Origin: Chungangia koreensis
Lineage (GTDB): Bacteria > Bacillota > Bacilli > Bacillales_A > Planococcaceae
Assembly (NCBI RefSeq): GCF_042651785.1
Contig: NZ_JBHSEC010000007.1
Location: 124,001-188,000, forward strand
Reading direction: 5' to 3'
DNA: 64,000 nt
Shown: piece after piece, positions 49,461 to 58,283 of the stretch
Position numbering within the stretch: the stretch's first letter is position 1
Layout of the letters: every line of letters starts with the position of its first letter
Program-made: the position numbers and the translations under genes
Notes under the pieces: model-generated
Databases searched by the model: none
The model's input: only the letters and a program-made list of their open reading frames with translations
What the model was told of the DNA's origin: nothing

Positions 49461-49540
49461 AAGAATCTGCAAGACTTCCTGTGTGGACACTTCTGTTAAA
49501 TTCAGGAGTTAGTCTTAAGGAGTAGCAGATTCTTTTATTA
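49461..49540 (+). terminator. Long stacked-hairpin terminator (AATCTGC family)
   Basis: Outer stem AAGAATCTGC (49461-49470) / GCAGATTCTT (49525-49534); inner stems AAGACT / AGTCTT and TCCTG / CAGGA. T tract TTTTATTATG follows. Same design as at 9181-9264. Confidence 0.82.
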
Positions 49541-49595
49541 TGATTATGAACAAGATAAACCAGGAACTTTCCCATGGAAAAATGAGGTGCAACAA

Positions 49596-51347
49596 GTGAG
49601 TAGTACAAAACGTTACATGAAATTCGTTAAACCCTATTACAAAGAAATCGCCTTAACGCTCTTGATCGGTGTGTTGAAATTTGCCATCCCCTTATTCATA
49701 CCGATCCTGATCAAAATCGTCATTGATGATATTTTACTTGAACCTTCTTTGACTGACACAGAGAAAATGACCCAACTCCTATATTGGCTGGGGGGAACGG
49801 TTGTCCTCTTTTTCATCATCCGTCCGCCAATCGAATATTACCGCCAATACTATGCTCAGTATGTGAGTAATAAGATTCTATATGATATACGGCAATTTCT
49901 ATTTAGTCACTTACAGCGGCTCGGCATGAATTACTACTCGAATACACGTGCAGGAGAAGTTATTTCCCGAGTGATTAACGATGTGGAACAAACGAAGAAT
50001 TTCGTCATGATTGCACTTATGAACATTTGGCTCGATATTGCCACGATTCTCATTGCTGTCGGAATCATGCTGACGATGGATATTCCACTTACGCTCGTTA
50101 CGCTCCTTGCGTTTCCTTTCTACGCAATCAGTGTGAAATATTTCTTTGGCCGGTTAAGGGATTTAACCCGCAAACGATCACAGGCTTTGGCCAATGTCCA
50201 AAGTTATTTGCATGAACGGGTTTCAGGGATCAGCATCATTAAGAGTTTTGCCCTGGAAGATCATGAACAACGATTGTTTGATCGGACAAACGGTCAATTC
50301 ATGGACCGGGCAATTGACCATACTAAATGGAATGCCAAAGCATTCGCTGTCGTGAACACTATTACTGATGTAGCACCGCTCTTAGTAATAGGTTTCGCAG
50401 GTTATCAAGTGATACATGGACAATTGTCTGTCGGAACAATGGCGGCCTTTATCGCTTATATTGAACGGCTTTATAGTCCGTTAAGACGCCTTGTCAACTC
50501 ATCTACGACACTAACTCAAGCGTATGCTTCGATGGACCGTGTATTTGAATTGATGGATGAGGATTATGATATAACCGATAAGAAAGGTGCATTTCCGCTT
50601 CCTCCTGTAGCAGGGAGAATTGAATTTAATAATGTCTGCTTCCGATATGAAGAAGAAGGAGACAATGTTTTAAGAAATGTGAATCTCGAAGTCAAACCTG
50701 GACAAACGGTTGCGTTTGTAGGGATGAGCGGTGGAGGAAAGTCCACAATCATTAGTTTGATTCCTCGCTTTTATGAAGTAACAGATGGGGAAATCTTAAT
50801 CGATGGCAACGATGTCCGGAATGTCCAGGTCCGATCATTACGGGATCAGACAGGAATTGTTCAACAGGACAATATTTTATTCAGTGACTCTGTTAAGCAA
50901 AACATCTTAATGGGGCGGCCGGATGCCACGGATGAAGAGGTTATTGAGGCAGCAAAAGCTGCAAACGCCCATGATTTCATCATGTCGCTGCCTGAAGGCT
51001 ATGATACTGCAGTTGGAGAGCGTGGAGTCAAGTTATCAGGAGGACAAAAGCAGAGGGTTGCAATTGCCAGAGTTTTCTTAAAGAACCCCCCAATCCTCAT
51101 CTTGGATGAAGCAACTTCAGCATTGGATTTGGAAAGTGAAGCGCTAATCCAGGATTCACTCGAACGACTTGCACATGACCGTACGACATTAATCGTGGCA
51201 CATCGACTTTCTACAATCACTCATGCCGATCAGATTATTGTTATTGACCATGGTGAAGTAAAAGAGAGCGGAACTCATTCAGAGCTTATGGAACAAAAAG
51301 GAATATACTATAACCTCTTTCACGTACAACAGTTAAATATGTCATGA
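49596..51347 (+). CDS. ygaD: ABC exporter, membrane-ATPase fusion (YgaD type)
   Basis: A 583-residue half-transporter: six membrane helices (1-320) followed by an ABC ATPase. Walker A GMSGGGKST, signature LSGGQKQRVAIARV, Walker B ILILDEATSALD, H-loop VAHRLST. Same size and place as YgaD of B. subtilis, a lipid-A/multidrug exporter-type homodimer; substrate unknown. GTG 49596 with GAGGTG SD at six bases; GTG 49587 is in the SD. Followed by its own terminator. Confidence 0.88.
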   Translation: MSSTKRYMKFVKPYYKEIALTLLIGVLKFAIPLFIPILIKIVIDDILLEPSLTDTEKMTQLLYWLGGTVVLFFIIRPPIEYYRQYYAQYVSNKILYDIRQFLFSHLQRLGMNYYSNTRAGEVISRVINDVEQTKNFVMIALMNIWLDIATILIAVGIMLTMDIPLTLVTLLAFPFYAISVKYFFGRLRDLTRKRSQALANVQSYLHERVSGISIIKSFALEDHEQRLFDRTNGQFMDRAIDHTKWNAKAFAVVNTITDVAPLLVIGFAGYQVIHGQLSVGTMAAFIAYIERLYSPLRRLVNSSTTLTQAYASMDRVFELMDEDYDITDKKGAFPLPPVAGRIEFNNVCFRYEEEGDNVLRNVNLEVKPGQTVAFVGMSGGGKSTIISLIPRFYEVTDGEILIDGNDVRNVQVRSLRDQTGIVQQDNILFSDSVKQNILMGRPDATDEEVIEAAKAANAHDFIMSLPEGYDTAVGERGVKLSGGQKQRVAIARVFLKNPPILILDEATSALDLESEALIQDSLERLAHDRTTLIVAHRLSTITHADQIIVIDHGEVKESGTHSELMEQKGIYYNLFHVQQLNMS

Positions 51348-51355
51348 TTTTTTGT

Positions 51356-51387
51356 AGAGACTTCCTATGCCGGAAGTCTCTTTTTTT
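51356..51387 (+). terminator. Terminator of ygaD
   Basis: AGAGACTTCC / GGAAGTCTCT, perfect 10-bp stem, then TTTTTT. Confidence 0.92.
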
Positions 51388-51417
51388 GTCGAATGAAGGG
51401 GATTTTCCAAAAACCCC

Positions 51418-51445
51418 TTGTATTTATCTGCGTCTTTTGTATAAT
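51418..51445 (+). promoter_or_regulatory. Promoter of the oligopeptide transport operon
   Basis: TTGTAT (51418-51423), 16 bases, TATAAT (51440-51445). Confidence 0.6.
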
Positions 51446-51457
51446 TGTGAACATTAT

Positions 51458-51472
51458 AAATATCAGAAACTT
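51458..51472. promoter_or_regulatory. CodY-like box at the opp operon
   Basis: AAATATCAGAAACTT matches the CodY consensus at 12 of 15 positions, just downstream of the predicted transcription start. Confidence 0.45.
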
Positions 51473-51501
51473 TTGAACTAACTGTGAATGGGGATGAGAA
51501 T

Positions 51502-52515
51502 ATGAATGATAAAAAAGAGATATTAAAGATTCAAGATTTACAAACTTCCTTCTTCACAGACGATGGAATAATACCGGCTGTTGACGGAATCGATTTTTCC
51601 GTTAAGGAAGGAGAAGTCTTGGGGATTGTCGGGGAATCTGGCTGCGGTAAAAGTGTTACTTCTCTTTCAATCATGGGACTTGTTCCGAAACCGCCTGGAA
51701 GAATTACAGGTGGCGAAATCTTATTCAATGAACGCAACTTAGTTGGCTTGGATGAAAAAGAAATGAGGAAAGTCCGAGGGAATGATATTGCAATGATCTT
51801 TCAGGAACCGATGACTTCGCTCAACCCTCTTTTTACAATTGGCAATCAATTGATCGAAGCTATACTCATACATAAGAAAGGCTGGTCGAAGAAGCAAGCG
51901 AAAGATCGAGCGGTAGAAATGTTGAAGTTAGTCGGACTGCCACGTGCAGAAGAGCTCATACGAGAATATCCACACCAGTTGTCTGGAGGGATGAGACAGC
52001 GGGTCATGATTGCGATGGCTTTAATATGCGATCCGAAAGTGCTTATTGCCGATGAACCGACAACTGCATTGGATGTGACGATCCAAGCACAGATCCTCAA
52101 ATTGATTAGAGAGTTGAATGAACGATTGGATACAGCGGTGCTCCTCATTACACATGATTTAGGAGTGGTAGCTGAAACATGTGAACGGGTCATTGTCATG
52201 TATGCTGGACAGATCGTGGAAGAGGGTCCGGTGAATGTCATTTTCAAGGATCCCCAGCATCCATATACGAAAGGGCTGATCAAATCGGTGCCGGATGTCC
52301 GTGTGAAGAAAGAAAAGCTCTATTCGATTCCGGGGAATGTTCCGAAACCGGGTACTGTACGGAGCGGCTGCAGATTCGCGGCACGGTGTGAATTCGCATT
52401 CGACCGCTGTTTGAAAGAAAATCCTGGTCTATACGAAACATCGGATGTCCATAAGACAAGATGCTTCCTGTATGACAAATCGGAGGTGTCCGTCGATGAC
52501 CACGCCCTTGCTTAA
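51502..52515 (+). CDS. Oligopeptide/dipeptide ABC transporter ATP-binding protein (OppD/DppD type)
   Basis: A 337-residue ATPase. Walker A GESGCGKS, signature LSGGMRQRVMIAMAL, Walker B VLIADEPTTALD, H-loop ITHDLGV. The C-terminal oligo_HPY region (CRFAARCEFAFDRC) has the cysteines that can bind an Fe-S cluster in OppD/DppD. ATG 51502 with GGGGATGAG SD. First gene of a five-gene D-F-A-B-C operon. Overlaps the next gene by 20 bases. Confidence 0.88.
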   Translation: MNDKKEILKIQDLQTSFFTDDGIIPAVDGIDFSVKEGEVLGIVGESGCGKSVTSLSIMGLVPKPPGRITGGEILFNERNLVGLDEKEMRKVRGNDIAMIFQEPMTSLNPLFTIGNQLIEAILIHKKGWSKKQAKDRAVEMLKLVGLPRAEELIREYPHQLSGGMRQRVMIAMALICDPKVLIADEPTTALDVTIQAQILKLIRELNERLDTAVLLITHDLGVVAETCERVIVMYAGQIVEEGPVNVIFKDPQHPYTKGLIKSVPDVRVKKEKLYSIPGNVPKPGTVRSGCRFAARCEFAFDRCLKENPGLYETSDVHKTRCFLYDKSEVSVDDHALA

Positions 52516-53515
52516 AGTAGAAGGCTTAAAAAAGTATTTCCCGATCCGACAGGGGATTCTTAGTAAAGTTACCGGCCACGTAAAGGCCGTGGATGATGTA
52601 TCTTTTTACGTCAATGAAGGAGAAACACTTGGTATTGTCGGCGAGTCCGGATGCGGCAAGTCAACGACTGGGCGGATGCTCATGCGTCTATTGGAGCCGA
52701 CCGAAGGCAAGATTCAATTCGACGGAAAAGACATGATGACATTATCCAAGGAAGAATTGAGAAAAGCACGACGAGACATTCAGATGGTTTTTCAGGATCC
52801 GTATGCTTCTCTTAACCCAAGGCACACGGTAGGAAAGATTTTAGAAGAACCGCTGATCGTACACGGCATGGGGAATGCTGCCGCCAGGAAAAAGAAAGTA
52901 ATAGAATTCTTGGAAGTGGTAGGTTTAAGCTCATATCATGCGAAACGTTATCCACACCAATTCAGCGGGGGGCAAAGACAGCGAATAGGCATTGCCCGTG
53001 CATTGATGACCAATCCGAAACTGATTATTGCCGATGAACCGGTATCGGCTTTGGATGTCTCCATTCAATCGCAAGTTTTGAATCTTATGCAAGATTTGCA
53101 GAAAGATTTTAAGCTCACTTACATCTTCATTGCGCATGATTTGGGGGTCGTCCGGCATATCAGTGACCGAGTGGGTGTAATGTATTTAGGCAAAATGGTA
53201 GAGCTTGCTGACAGTGAATCACTGTACGACAAGCCGCTCCATCCATACACACAAGCACTGCTATCATCTGTTCCGGTTCCTGATCCTGATTTCAAGAGAG
53301 ATCAAATCGTTGTTAAAGGGGATATCCCAAGCCCTTCGAATCCGCCATCCGGATGCACGTTCCATACGCGTTGTCCGTTTGCGATGGAAATTTGTTCGAA
53401 AACAGTACCGCAGCTCATAGAAGCAGAAAAAGGTCATTCTGTCGCTTGCCACTTATATAATGGGCAATTCGACAATGATATAAAAAGCAATGTAGGAGGG
53501 GTCATTGTTGGTTAA
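52496..53515 (+). CDS. Oligopeptide/dipeptide ABC transporter ATP-binding protein (OppF/DppF type)
   Basis: A 339-residue partner ATPase. Walker A GESGCGKST, signature FSGGQRQRIGIARAL, Walker B LIIADEPVSALD, H-loop IAHDLGV; C-terminal oligo_HPY CTFHTRCPFAMEIC. ATG 52496 after a perfect GGAGGTG; the longer open frame is inside the OppD gene. Forms the ATPase heterodimer with the preceding protein. Confidence 0.88.
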   Translation: MTTPLLKVEGLKKYFPIRQGILSKVTGHVKAVDDVSFYVNEGETLGIVGESGCGKSTTGRMLMRLLEPTEGKIQFDGKDMMTLSKEELRKARRDIQMVFQDPYASLNPRHTVGKILEEPLIVHGMGNAAARKKKVIEFLEVVGLSSYHAKRYPHQFSGGQRQRIGIARALMTNPKLIIADEPVSALDVSIQSQVLNLMQDLQKDFKLTYIFIAHDLGVVRHISDRVGVMYLGKMVELADSESLYDKPLHPYTQALLSSVPVPDPDFKRDQIVVKGDIPSPSNPPSGCTFHTRCPFAMEICSKTVPQLIEAEKGHSVACHLYNGQFDNDIKSNVGGVIVG

Positions 53516-55109
53516 AAAGAAAAAGTGGTCAATTGCAATTATGCTCCTGTTAGTCATTTCTACCGTTTTAGCTGCCTGCCAATCAGGCGGTGATGGAAAT
53601 GCTTCCAGTGATGGGAAAGAAAAGGTTTTAGTATTTGGCCGTGGAGCTGACTCTACGTCTTTGGATCCTTCTCGCGTAACTGAAGGAGAATCATTCAAGG
53701 TCACAAAAAATCTATACGAAACATTACTGGATTTTGGTGAGCAAGATACGACAGTGCAACCGCTTTTAGCGAAGGATTGGGAAGTTGCCGAGGATGGATT
53801 GACGTATAAGTTCTTCCTTGAAGAAGGCGTTAAATTCCACGACGGAACTGACTTCAATGCGGATGCAGTTGTAAAGAACTTTGAAAGATGGGCAAATGGA
53901 GATGATGATAAGTTTCCTTATTACGGTTCTATGTTTGGAGGATTTAAAGGGGATGAAGGTCACGTAATCGACTCGGTAACTGCTGACGGCGATTACACGG
54001 TTGTATTCAAATTAAAACGTCCTCAAGCTCCTTTCTTGAAAAATATTGCAATGCCAATGTTCGCGATTGCGAGTCCAACAGCTTTCGAGAAACATGGTGA
54101 TGAGCAATTCGGATTCAATCCGGTCGGAACTGGTCCATTCCAATTTGTTGAATGGAAAGCGAATGACAAAATTACCATTGAGAAAAACAAAGAATACTGG
54201 CAAGAAGGATATCCGAAGTTAGATCGGATCATCTTCCAATCTATTCCGGACAACACAGCCCGCTTGAACGCGTTGCTCAAAGGTGAGATCGACTTGGCTG
54301 ATGGCATCAACCCTTCTGATGGTGAAACAATTGAAGGAAATGATGACCTACAACTATTTGAGCGCCCGTCCATGAACGTTGGTTACCTTGGTTTAACGGT
54401 TACACGCCCACCGTTTGATAACGTAAAAGTCAGACAGGCGATTAACCACGCAATCAATAAGAAAGACATTATTGATTCATTCTTTGAAGGACGCGCAGAT
54501 ATTGCGAAAAACCCAATGCCTTCTTCAATCAGCGGATATAACGATGATATCCCGGGTTATGATTACGATCCTGAAAAGGCGAAACAACTTTTAGCTGAAG
54601 CAGGTTATCCGGATGGATTCGAAATGCAACTATGGGCAATGCCAGTACCTCGTCCGTATATGCCAGATGGTCAGAAAGTTGCCGGTGTCATTCAAAAGAA
54701 CCTTGCTGATGTAGGTATCACAGCAGAAATCGTATCGTTTGAATGGGCAACATATCTTGACAAAGCAAGCAAAGGGGAAGCAGACGCGTTCATGCTCGGT
54801 TGGACTGGAGATAACGGGGATGCTGACAACTTCCTATATGTTTTGCTTGACCAAGACAATATCGGCAGCAATAACTATACGTACTATAGCAATGACGAAC
54901 TTCATGACATTCTGATTGAGGCACAAACAGAAGTTGATGAGGACAAACGGAATGAACTTTACGCGAAAGCACAAGAAATCATCTTCGAGGATGCACCATG
55001 GGTTCCACTTGCTCACTCTACTCCTTTACTGGCGGGAAGAGCAGATTTAACAGGTTTCTTACCACATCCGACTGGTTCGGATAAATTGCACAATGTAGAT
55101 TTCAAGTAA
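53508..55109 (+). CDS. Oligopeptide/dipeptide-binding lipoprotein (OppA/DppA family)
   Basis: A 533-residue extracellular receptor of SBP family 5. Lipobox VLAAC (Cys about 24). Landmarks: TSLDPSRVTEGESFKVTKNLYETLL, GTGPFQFVEWK, NKKDIIDSFF and AMPVPRPYMPDG. It resembles DppA/GsiB-type dipeptide or glutathione receptors; ligand uncertain. TTG 53508 has AGGAGG at eight bases; TTG 53505 is the alternative. A GC-rich terminator after it should give more receptor than permease. Confidence 0.9.
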   Translation: MVKKKKWSIAIMLLLVISTVLAACQSGGDGNASSDGKEKVLVFGRGADSTSLDPSRVTEGESFKVTKNLYETLLDFGEQDTTVQPLLAKDWEVAEDGLTYKFFLEEGVKFHDGTDFNADAVVKNFERWANGDDDKFPYYGSMFGGFKGDEGHVIDSVTADGDYTVVFKLKRPQAPFLKNIAMPMFAIASPTAFEKHGDEQFGFNPVGTGPFQFVEWKANDKITIEKNKEYWQEGYPKLDRIIFQSIPDNTARLNALLKGEIDLADGINPSDGETIEGNDDLQLFERPSMNVGYLGLTVTRPPFDNVKVRQAINHAINKKDIIDSFFEGRADIAKNPMPSSISGYNDDIPGYDYDPEKAKQLLAEAGYPDGFEMQLWAMPVPRPYMPDGQKVAGVIQKNLADVGITAEIVSFEWATYLDKASKGEADAFMLGWTGDNGDADNFLYVLLDQDNIGSNNYTYYSNDELHDILIEAQTEVDEDKRNELYAKAQEIIFEDAPWVPLAHSTPLLAGRADLTGFLPHPTGSDKLHNVDFK

Positions 55110-55117
55110 GAAATGAC

Positions 55118-55149
55118 GGGGAGGGGTCAATTACTCCCTCCCCTTTTTA
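55118..55149 (+). terminator. Intra-operon terminator/attenuator after the receptor gene
   Basis: GGGGAGGG / CCCTCCCC, perfect 8-bp GC stem, then TTTTT, between the receptor and permease genes. Confidence 0.78.
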
Positions 55150-55178
55150 CATATTTACCGGATGGAGAGGTGAAGAAA

Positions 55179-56183
55179 TTGCTTCACTATATTGGCAAAC
55201 GATTATTACAACTAATACCAGTACTGTTGGGGATGTCTTTCGTCGTCTTTATGATGATCCGTGCGATTCCTGGTGATCCAGCACAGGTGATTTTAGGTCA
55301 GCAAGCTTCCAAGGAGGCTGTTGCAGCACTTCGTGCACAGCTCGGTTTGGATCAGCCATGGTATATTCAGTATTTCGACTATCTATTGAATATTTTCCGT
55401 GGGGATTTAGGCGAATCCATGAGAACGATGTCACCAGTCTCAAAGGAAATTGTCCCTTATCTTGCTGCCACCTTTGAATTAGCATTATTCGCCATGATCA
55501 TCGCAGTAGTTATTGGAGTAAATGCAGGAATCATTTCTGCATGGTTCCAAAACACGTGGTTCGATTACGCAGCAATGGTAGTTGCACTGATTGGTGTATC
55601 TATGCCGATTTTCTGGCTTGGCCTGATGGAGCAATGGGTCTTCAGCCTTCAATTAGACCTTCTTCCGACTACTGGCCGTGAAGAGGTCCGGAACCCGGTA
55701 AACGCCATTACTCATTTATATATCTTAGACACGATCATGCAAGGACGCTTTGATCAGTTAGGGGAAGTAATCAGACATTTGATCTTACCCGGAATTGCAT
55801 TGGCCACTATTCCAATGGCGATCATTGCACGGATGACACGTTCAAGTATGTTGGAAGTGATGAAATCGGATTTTGTCCGTACAGCACGTGCTAAAGGGCA
55901 AAAAATGTTCTTCGTCGTTTATAAGCATGCATTGAAAAATGCGATTATTCCTGTATTGACGGTTATTGGACTACAAATGGGAATGTTGTTGGGCGGTGCA
56001 ATCTTGACTGAAACCATTTTCGGCTGGCCAGGAATTGGACGATATATTTACGATGCGATTAGCTTCCGTGATTATCCAGTCATTCAGTCCGGTATTTTAG
56101 TTATTGCATTCATCTTTGTCATGATCAACTTGCTGGTCGATATCTTATACAGCTTCATTGATCCGCGCATTAAGTATGACTGA
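55179..56183 (+). CDS. Oligopeptide/dipeptide ABC transporter permease (OppB/DppB type)
   Basis: A 334-residue permease with six membrane helices. The EAA motif is FVRTARAKGQKMFFVVYKHALKNA, followed by PVLTVIGLQMGMLLGGAILTETIFGWPGIG. TTG 55179 with GAGAGGTG SD and six-base spacing; the longer frame runs back through the terminator hairpin and is not coding. Membrane subunit with the next gene. Confidence 0.88.
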   Translation: MLHYIGKRLLQLIPVLLGMSFVVFMMIRAIPGDPAQVILGQQASKEAVAALRAQLGLDQPWYIQYFDYLLNIFRGDLGESMRTMSPVSKEIVPYLAATFELALFAMIIAVVIGVNAGIISAWFQNTWFDYAAMVVALIGVSMPIFWLGLMEQWVFSLQLDLLPTTGREEVRNPVNAITHLYILDTIMQGRFDQLGEVIRHLILPGIALATIPMAIIARMTRSSMLEVMKSDFVRTARAKGQKMFFVVYKHALKNAIIPVLTVIGLQMGMLLGGAILTETIFGWPGIGRYIYDAISFRDYPVIQSGILVIAFIFVMINLLVDILYSFIDPRIKYD

Positions 56184-56200
56184 GAAGGGGGCGAAAACAT

Positions 56201-57085
56201 ATGACGATTGCAACGAAGGAAGTAATATCAGTTGAGGAAAAAACAACCGGGCCATGGAGAGAAGCTTGGAACGGATTTAAGAAAAGTAAAGCGGCGATCG
56301 TAGGAACAGCAATCGTCCTATTCTTTGTCATACTGGCGATTTTTGGTCCCTGGATTGCTCCTCAAGGTTTGAATGATCAGAATATGAGTATCAGATTGCA
56401 GGCTCCATCAGCTGAACACTGGTTCGGAACGGATGACTATGGGCGTGATATCTTATCACGTGTCATACATGGGGCAAGATTATCCTTAACTGTCGGTTTT
56501 CTATCTGTTATCGGTTCGATCATTGTCGGAAGCATATTAGGCATTATTGCAGGTTACTATGGGAAGTGGTGGGATACAATCATCTCGCGAATCTTCGATA
56601 TCATGCTTGCTTTCCCATCGATTTTGTTGGCGATTGCGATTGTAGCTGTTTTACAACCTTCCCTTCAAAATGCGTTGATTGCTATTGCGATTATTAATAT
56701 ACCGACTTTTGGCCGCCTCATTCGGTCAAAAGTGCTTAGTGTTAAACAAGATGAATATATTGTCGCTGCAAAGGCCATCGGAATGAAAGACAACAGGATT
56801 TTAATATCTCACATCTTACCAAATTCGATGGCACCGATCATCGTTCAAGGTACACTGGCGATTGCTACAGCCATTTTGGAAGCTGCAGCACTCGGTTTTC
56901 TCGGCCTTGGTGCCCAAGTGCCGCAAGCGGAGTGGGGAAGGATGCTTTCTGATTCCAAGCAATATTTGACCAATGCACCGTGGACATTAGTCTTCCCGGG
57001 CTTAGCGATCATGTTGACGGTTCTCGGCTTCAATTTAATGGGTGATGGCTTGCGTGATGCACTCGATCCTAAGATGAAAAATTGA
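56201..57085 (+). CDS. Oligopeptide/dipeptide ABC transporter permease (OppC/DppC type)
   Basis: A 294-residue permease with six membrane helices. N-terminal OppC signature FKKSKAAIVGTAIVLFFV and HWFGTDDYGRDILSRVIHGARLSL, EAA motif YIVAAKAIGMKDNRILISHILPN. ATG 56201 with AAGGGGG SD. Last gene of the operon, ending at a palindromic terminator. Confidence 0.9.
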   Translation: MTIATKEVISVEEKTTGPWREAWNGFKKSKAAIVGTAIVLFFVILAIFGPWIAPQGLNDQNMSIRLQAPSAEHWFGTDDYGRDILSRVIHGARLSLTVGFLSVIGSIIVGSILGIIAGYYGKWWDTIISRIFDIMLAFPSILLAIAIVAVLQPSLQNALIAIAIINIPTFGRLIRSKVLSVKQDEYIVAAKAIGMKDNRILISHILPNSMAPIIVQGTLAIATAILEAAALGFLGLGAQVPQAEWGRMLSDSKQYLTNAPWTLVFPGLAIMLTVLGFNLMGDGLRDALDPKMKN

Positions 57086-57090
57086 CTAAA

Positions 57091-57127
57091 CAAAAATGGA
57101 ATCTGCATCTGGCAGATTCCATTTTTG
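57091..57127. terminator. Bidirectional terminator (AATCTGC family)
   Basis: CAAAAATGGAATCTGC / GCAGATTCCATTTTTG, a 16-bp perfect palindrome apart from a five-base loop. Serves the opp operon and the convergent exporter gene. Confidence 0.93.
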
Positions 57128-57129
57128 TT

Positions 57130-58212
57130 TTAAGAATAGTCTTCTTCAAGTTCAATTTTAGTTTTTTCCTTGTGGAACTTTTGTCTGGATACAATGAGCC
57201 GATCCAGATGTTCCAACTGCTCCTCATAATAGAGAAGGGAAGAAAGGACGTGGAGTAAATGATAGGAAGAAAAATCTTCCTCTTCTTTTGCTTTTGCAAT
57301 TTCATTTACGAAAATCTCCATGACTTCTTGGCGGTGAATAGCTTCAATGTCCTCAATGTCGAAAGATAATTCCGGCTTTAACTTTCCGACATATTTCAAA
57401 TGAAGCTGTTCGTGATACGTTAGAACAAAGTCGAACCGTTCTTGTATCATCATCAGAAGATGTTCAGGAAGCTGTGTCATTTCATTTTCATAGCGATGCA
57501 ATCTTTGCAATACGTCCAAGCTGCTGCGCGTTGTAGCAATCATTTGCCTATATACGACCAGTTTACGGATTTTAGACCGCGTTATACTCTTAAAATAGCT
57601 TCGTTCTTCTTTATAGAGAGAGTACAAGTTATCAATCTTCGTTAATTCTTCTTTCAGATTTTCAATAGACTCCTTAGTAGCCGAGTGCTCGGATGCGAGG
57701 CGGCCGGTCAAGCGGATCCACCGAATGATTTCATCTTGTGTATGATGGATTTTCCTGAATAGTTTTGTTTCATATTTTGGTGGTATGAACATCAAATTGA
57801 CTAAAAATGCCGCTAACACCCCGATTAAAATGGTAAGGAAACGGATCAGAGCAAAGGTCAGGAAGTCATCACCTTGAATTTCCATAATGGCAATAAGCGT
57901 CACTAAAGCCAAAGAGATTACCTTTTCCAACTTAAGCTTTGTCATAATACCAATCGTGATGACTGCGGCAAACCCCACAATCAGGTAATCATGGCCAAAC
58001 ATTAAGCCAAACAGAACCGCAATTGCGGCCCCTATAAAATTACCTTGAATTTGTTCAACAATCGTTAAGTATGATCGATAGATGGAAGGCTGGATGGCGA
58101 AGATAGCAGCAATTCCTGCGAATACCGGAGTAGGCATGTTCAGCAAGTTCGCGACAAATAAGGCGGCCACGATGGCCAAGCCGGTTTTTATAATACGGGC
58201 TCCCAATTTCAT
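57130..58212 (-). CDS. ygaE: Aromatic acid exporter family (ArAE/FUSC-like) membrane protein, YgaE-like
   Basis: A 360-residue protein: about six to seven helices in the first 150 residues (GARIIKTGLAIVAALFVANLL, AGIAAIFAIQPSIYRSYLTI, VEQIQGNFIGAAIAVLFG), then a long helical cytoplasmic half. This is the ArAE_1/FUSC plan. It may export aromatic acids; function is not established. ATG 58212. Position between the ygaD side and hemL fits YgaE. Confidence 0.8.
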   Translation of the reverse strand: MKLGARIIKTGLAIVAALFVANLLNMPTPVFAGIAAIFAIQPSIYRSYLTIVEQIQGNFIGAAIAVLFGLMFGHDYLIVGFAAVITIGIMTKLKLEKVISLALVTLIAIMEIQGDDFLTFALIRFLTILIGVLAAFLVNLMFIPPKYETKLFRKIHHTQDEIIRWIRLTGRLASEHSATKESIENLKEELTKIDNLYSLYKEERSYFKSITRSKIRKLVVYRQMIATTRSSLDVLQRLHRYENEMTQLPEHLLMMIQERFDFVLTYHEQLHLKYVGKLKPELSFDIEDIEAIHRQEVMEIFVNEIAKAKEEEDFSSYHLLHVLSSLLYYEEQLEHLDRLIVSRQKFHKEKTKIELEEDYS

Positions 58213-58283
58213 TTAGGTAAAAAATCCTTTCACGTTCACTGTTTCCGCTACTTTACCGCAATTCCAAAAGATGGTCAATCTGT

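Noticed and set aside
55113..55178. N-terminal extension of the OppB-type permease
   Set aside because: It would be encoded by the intra-operon terminator hairpin; TTG 55179 has a better SD.
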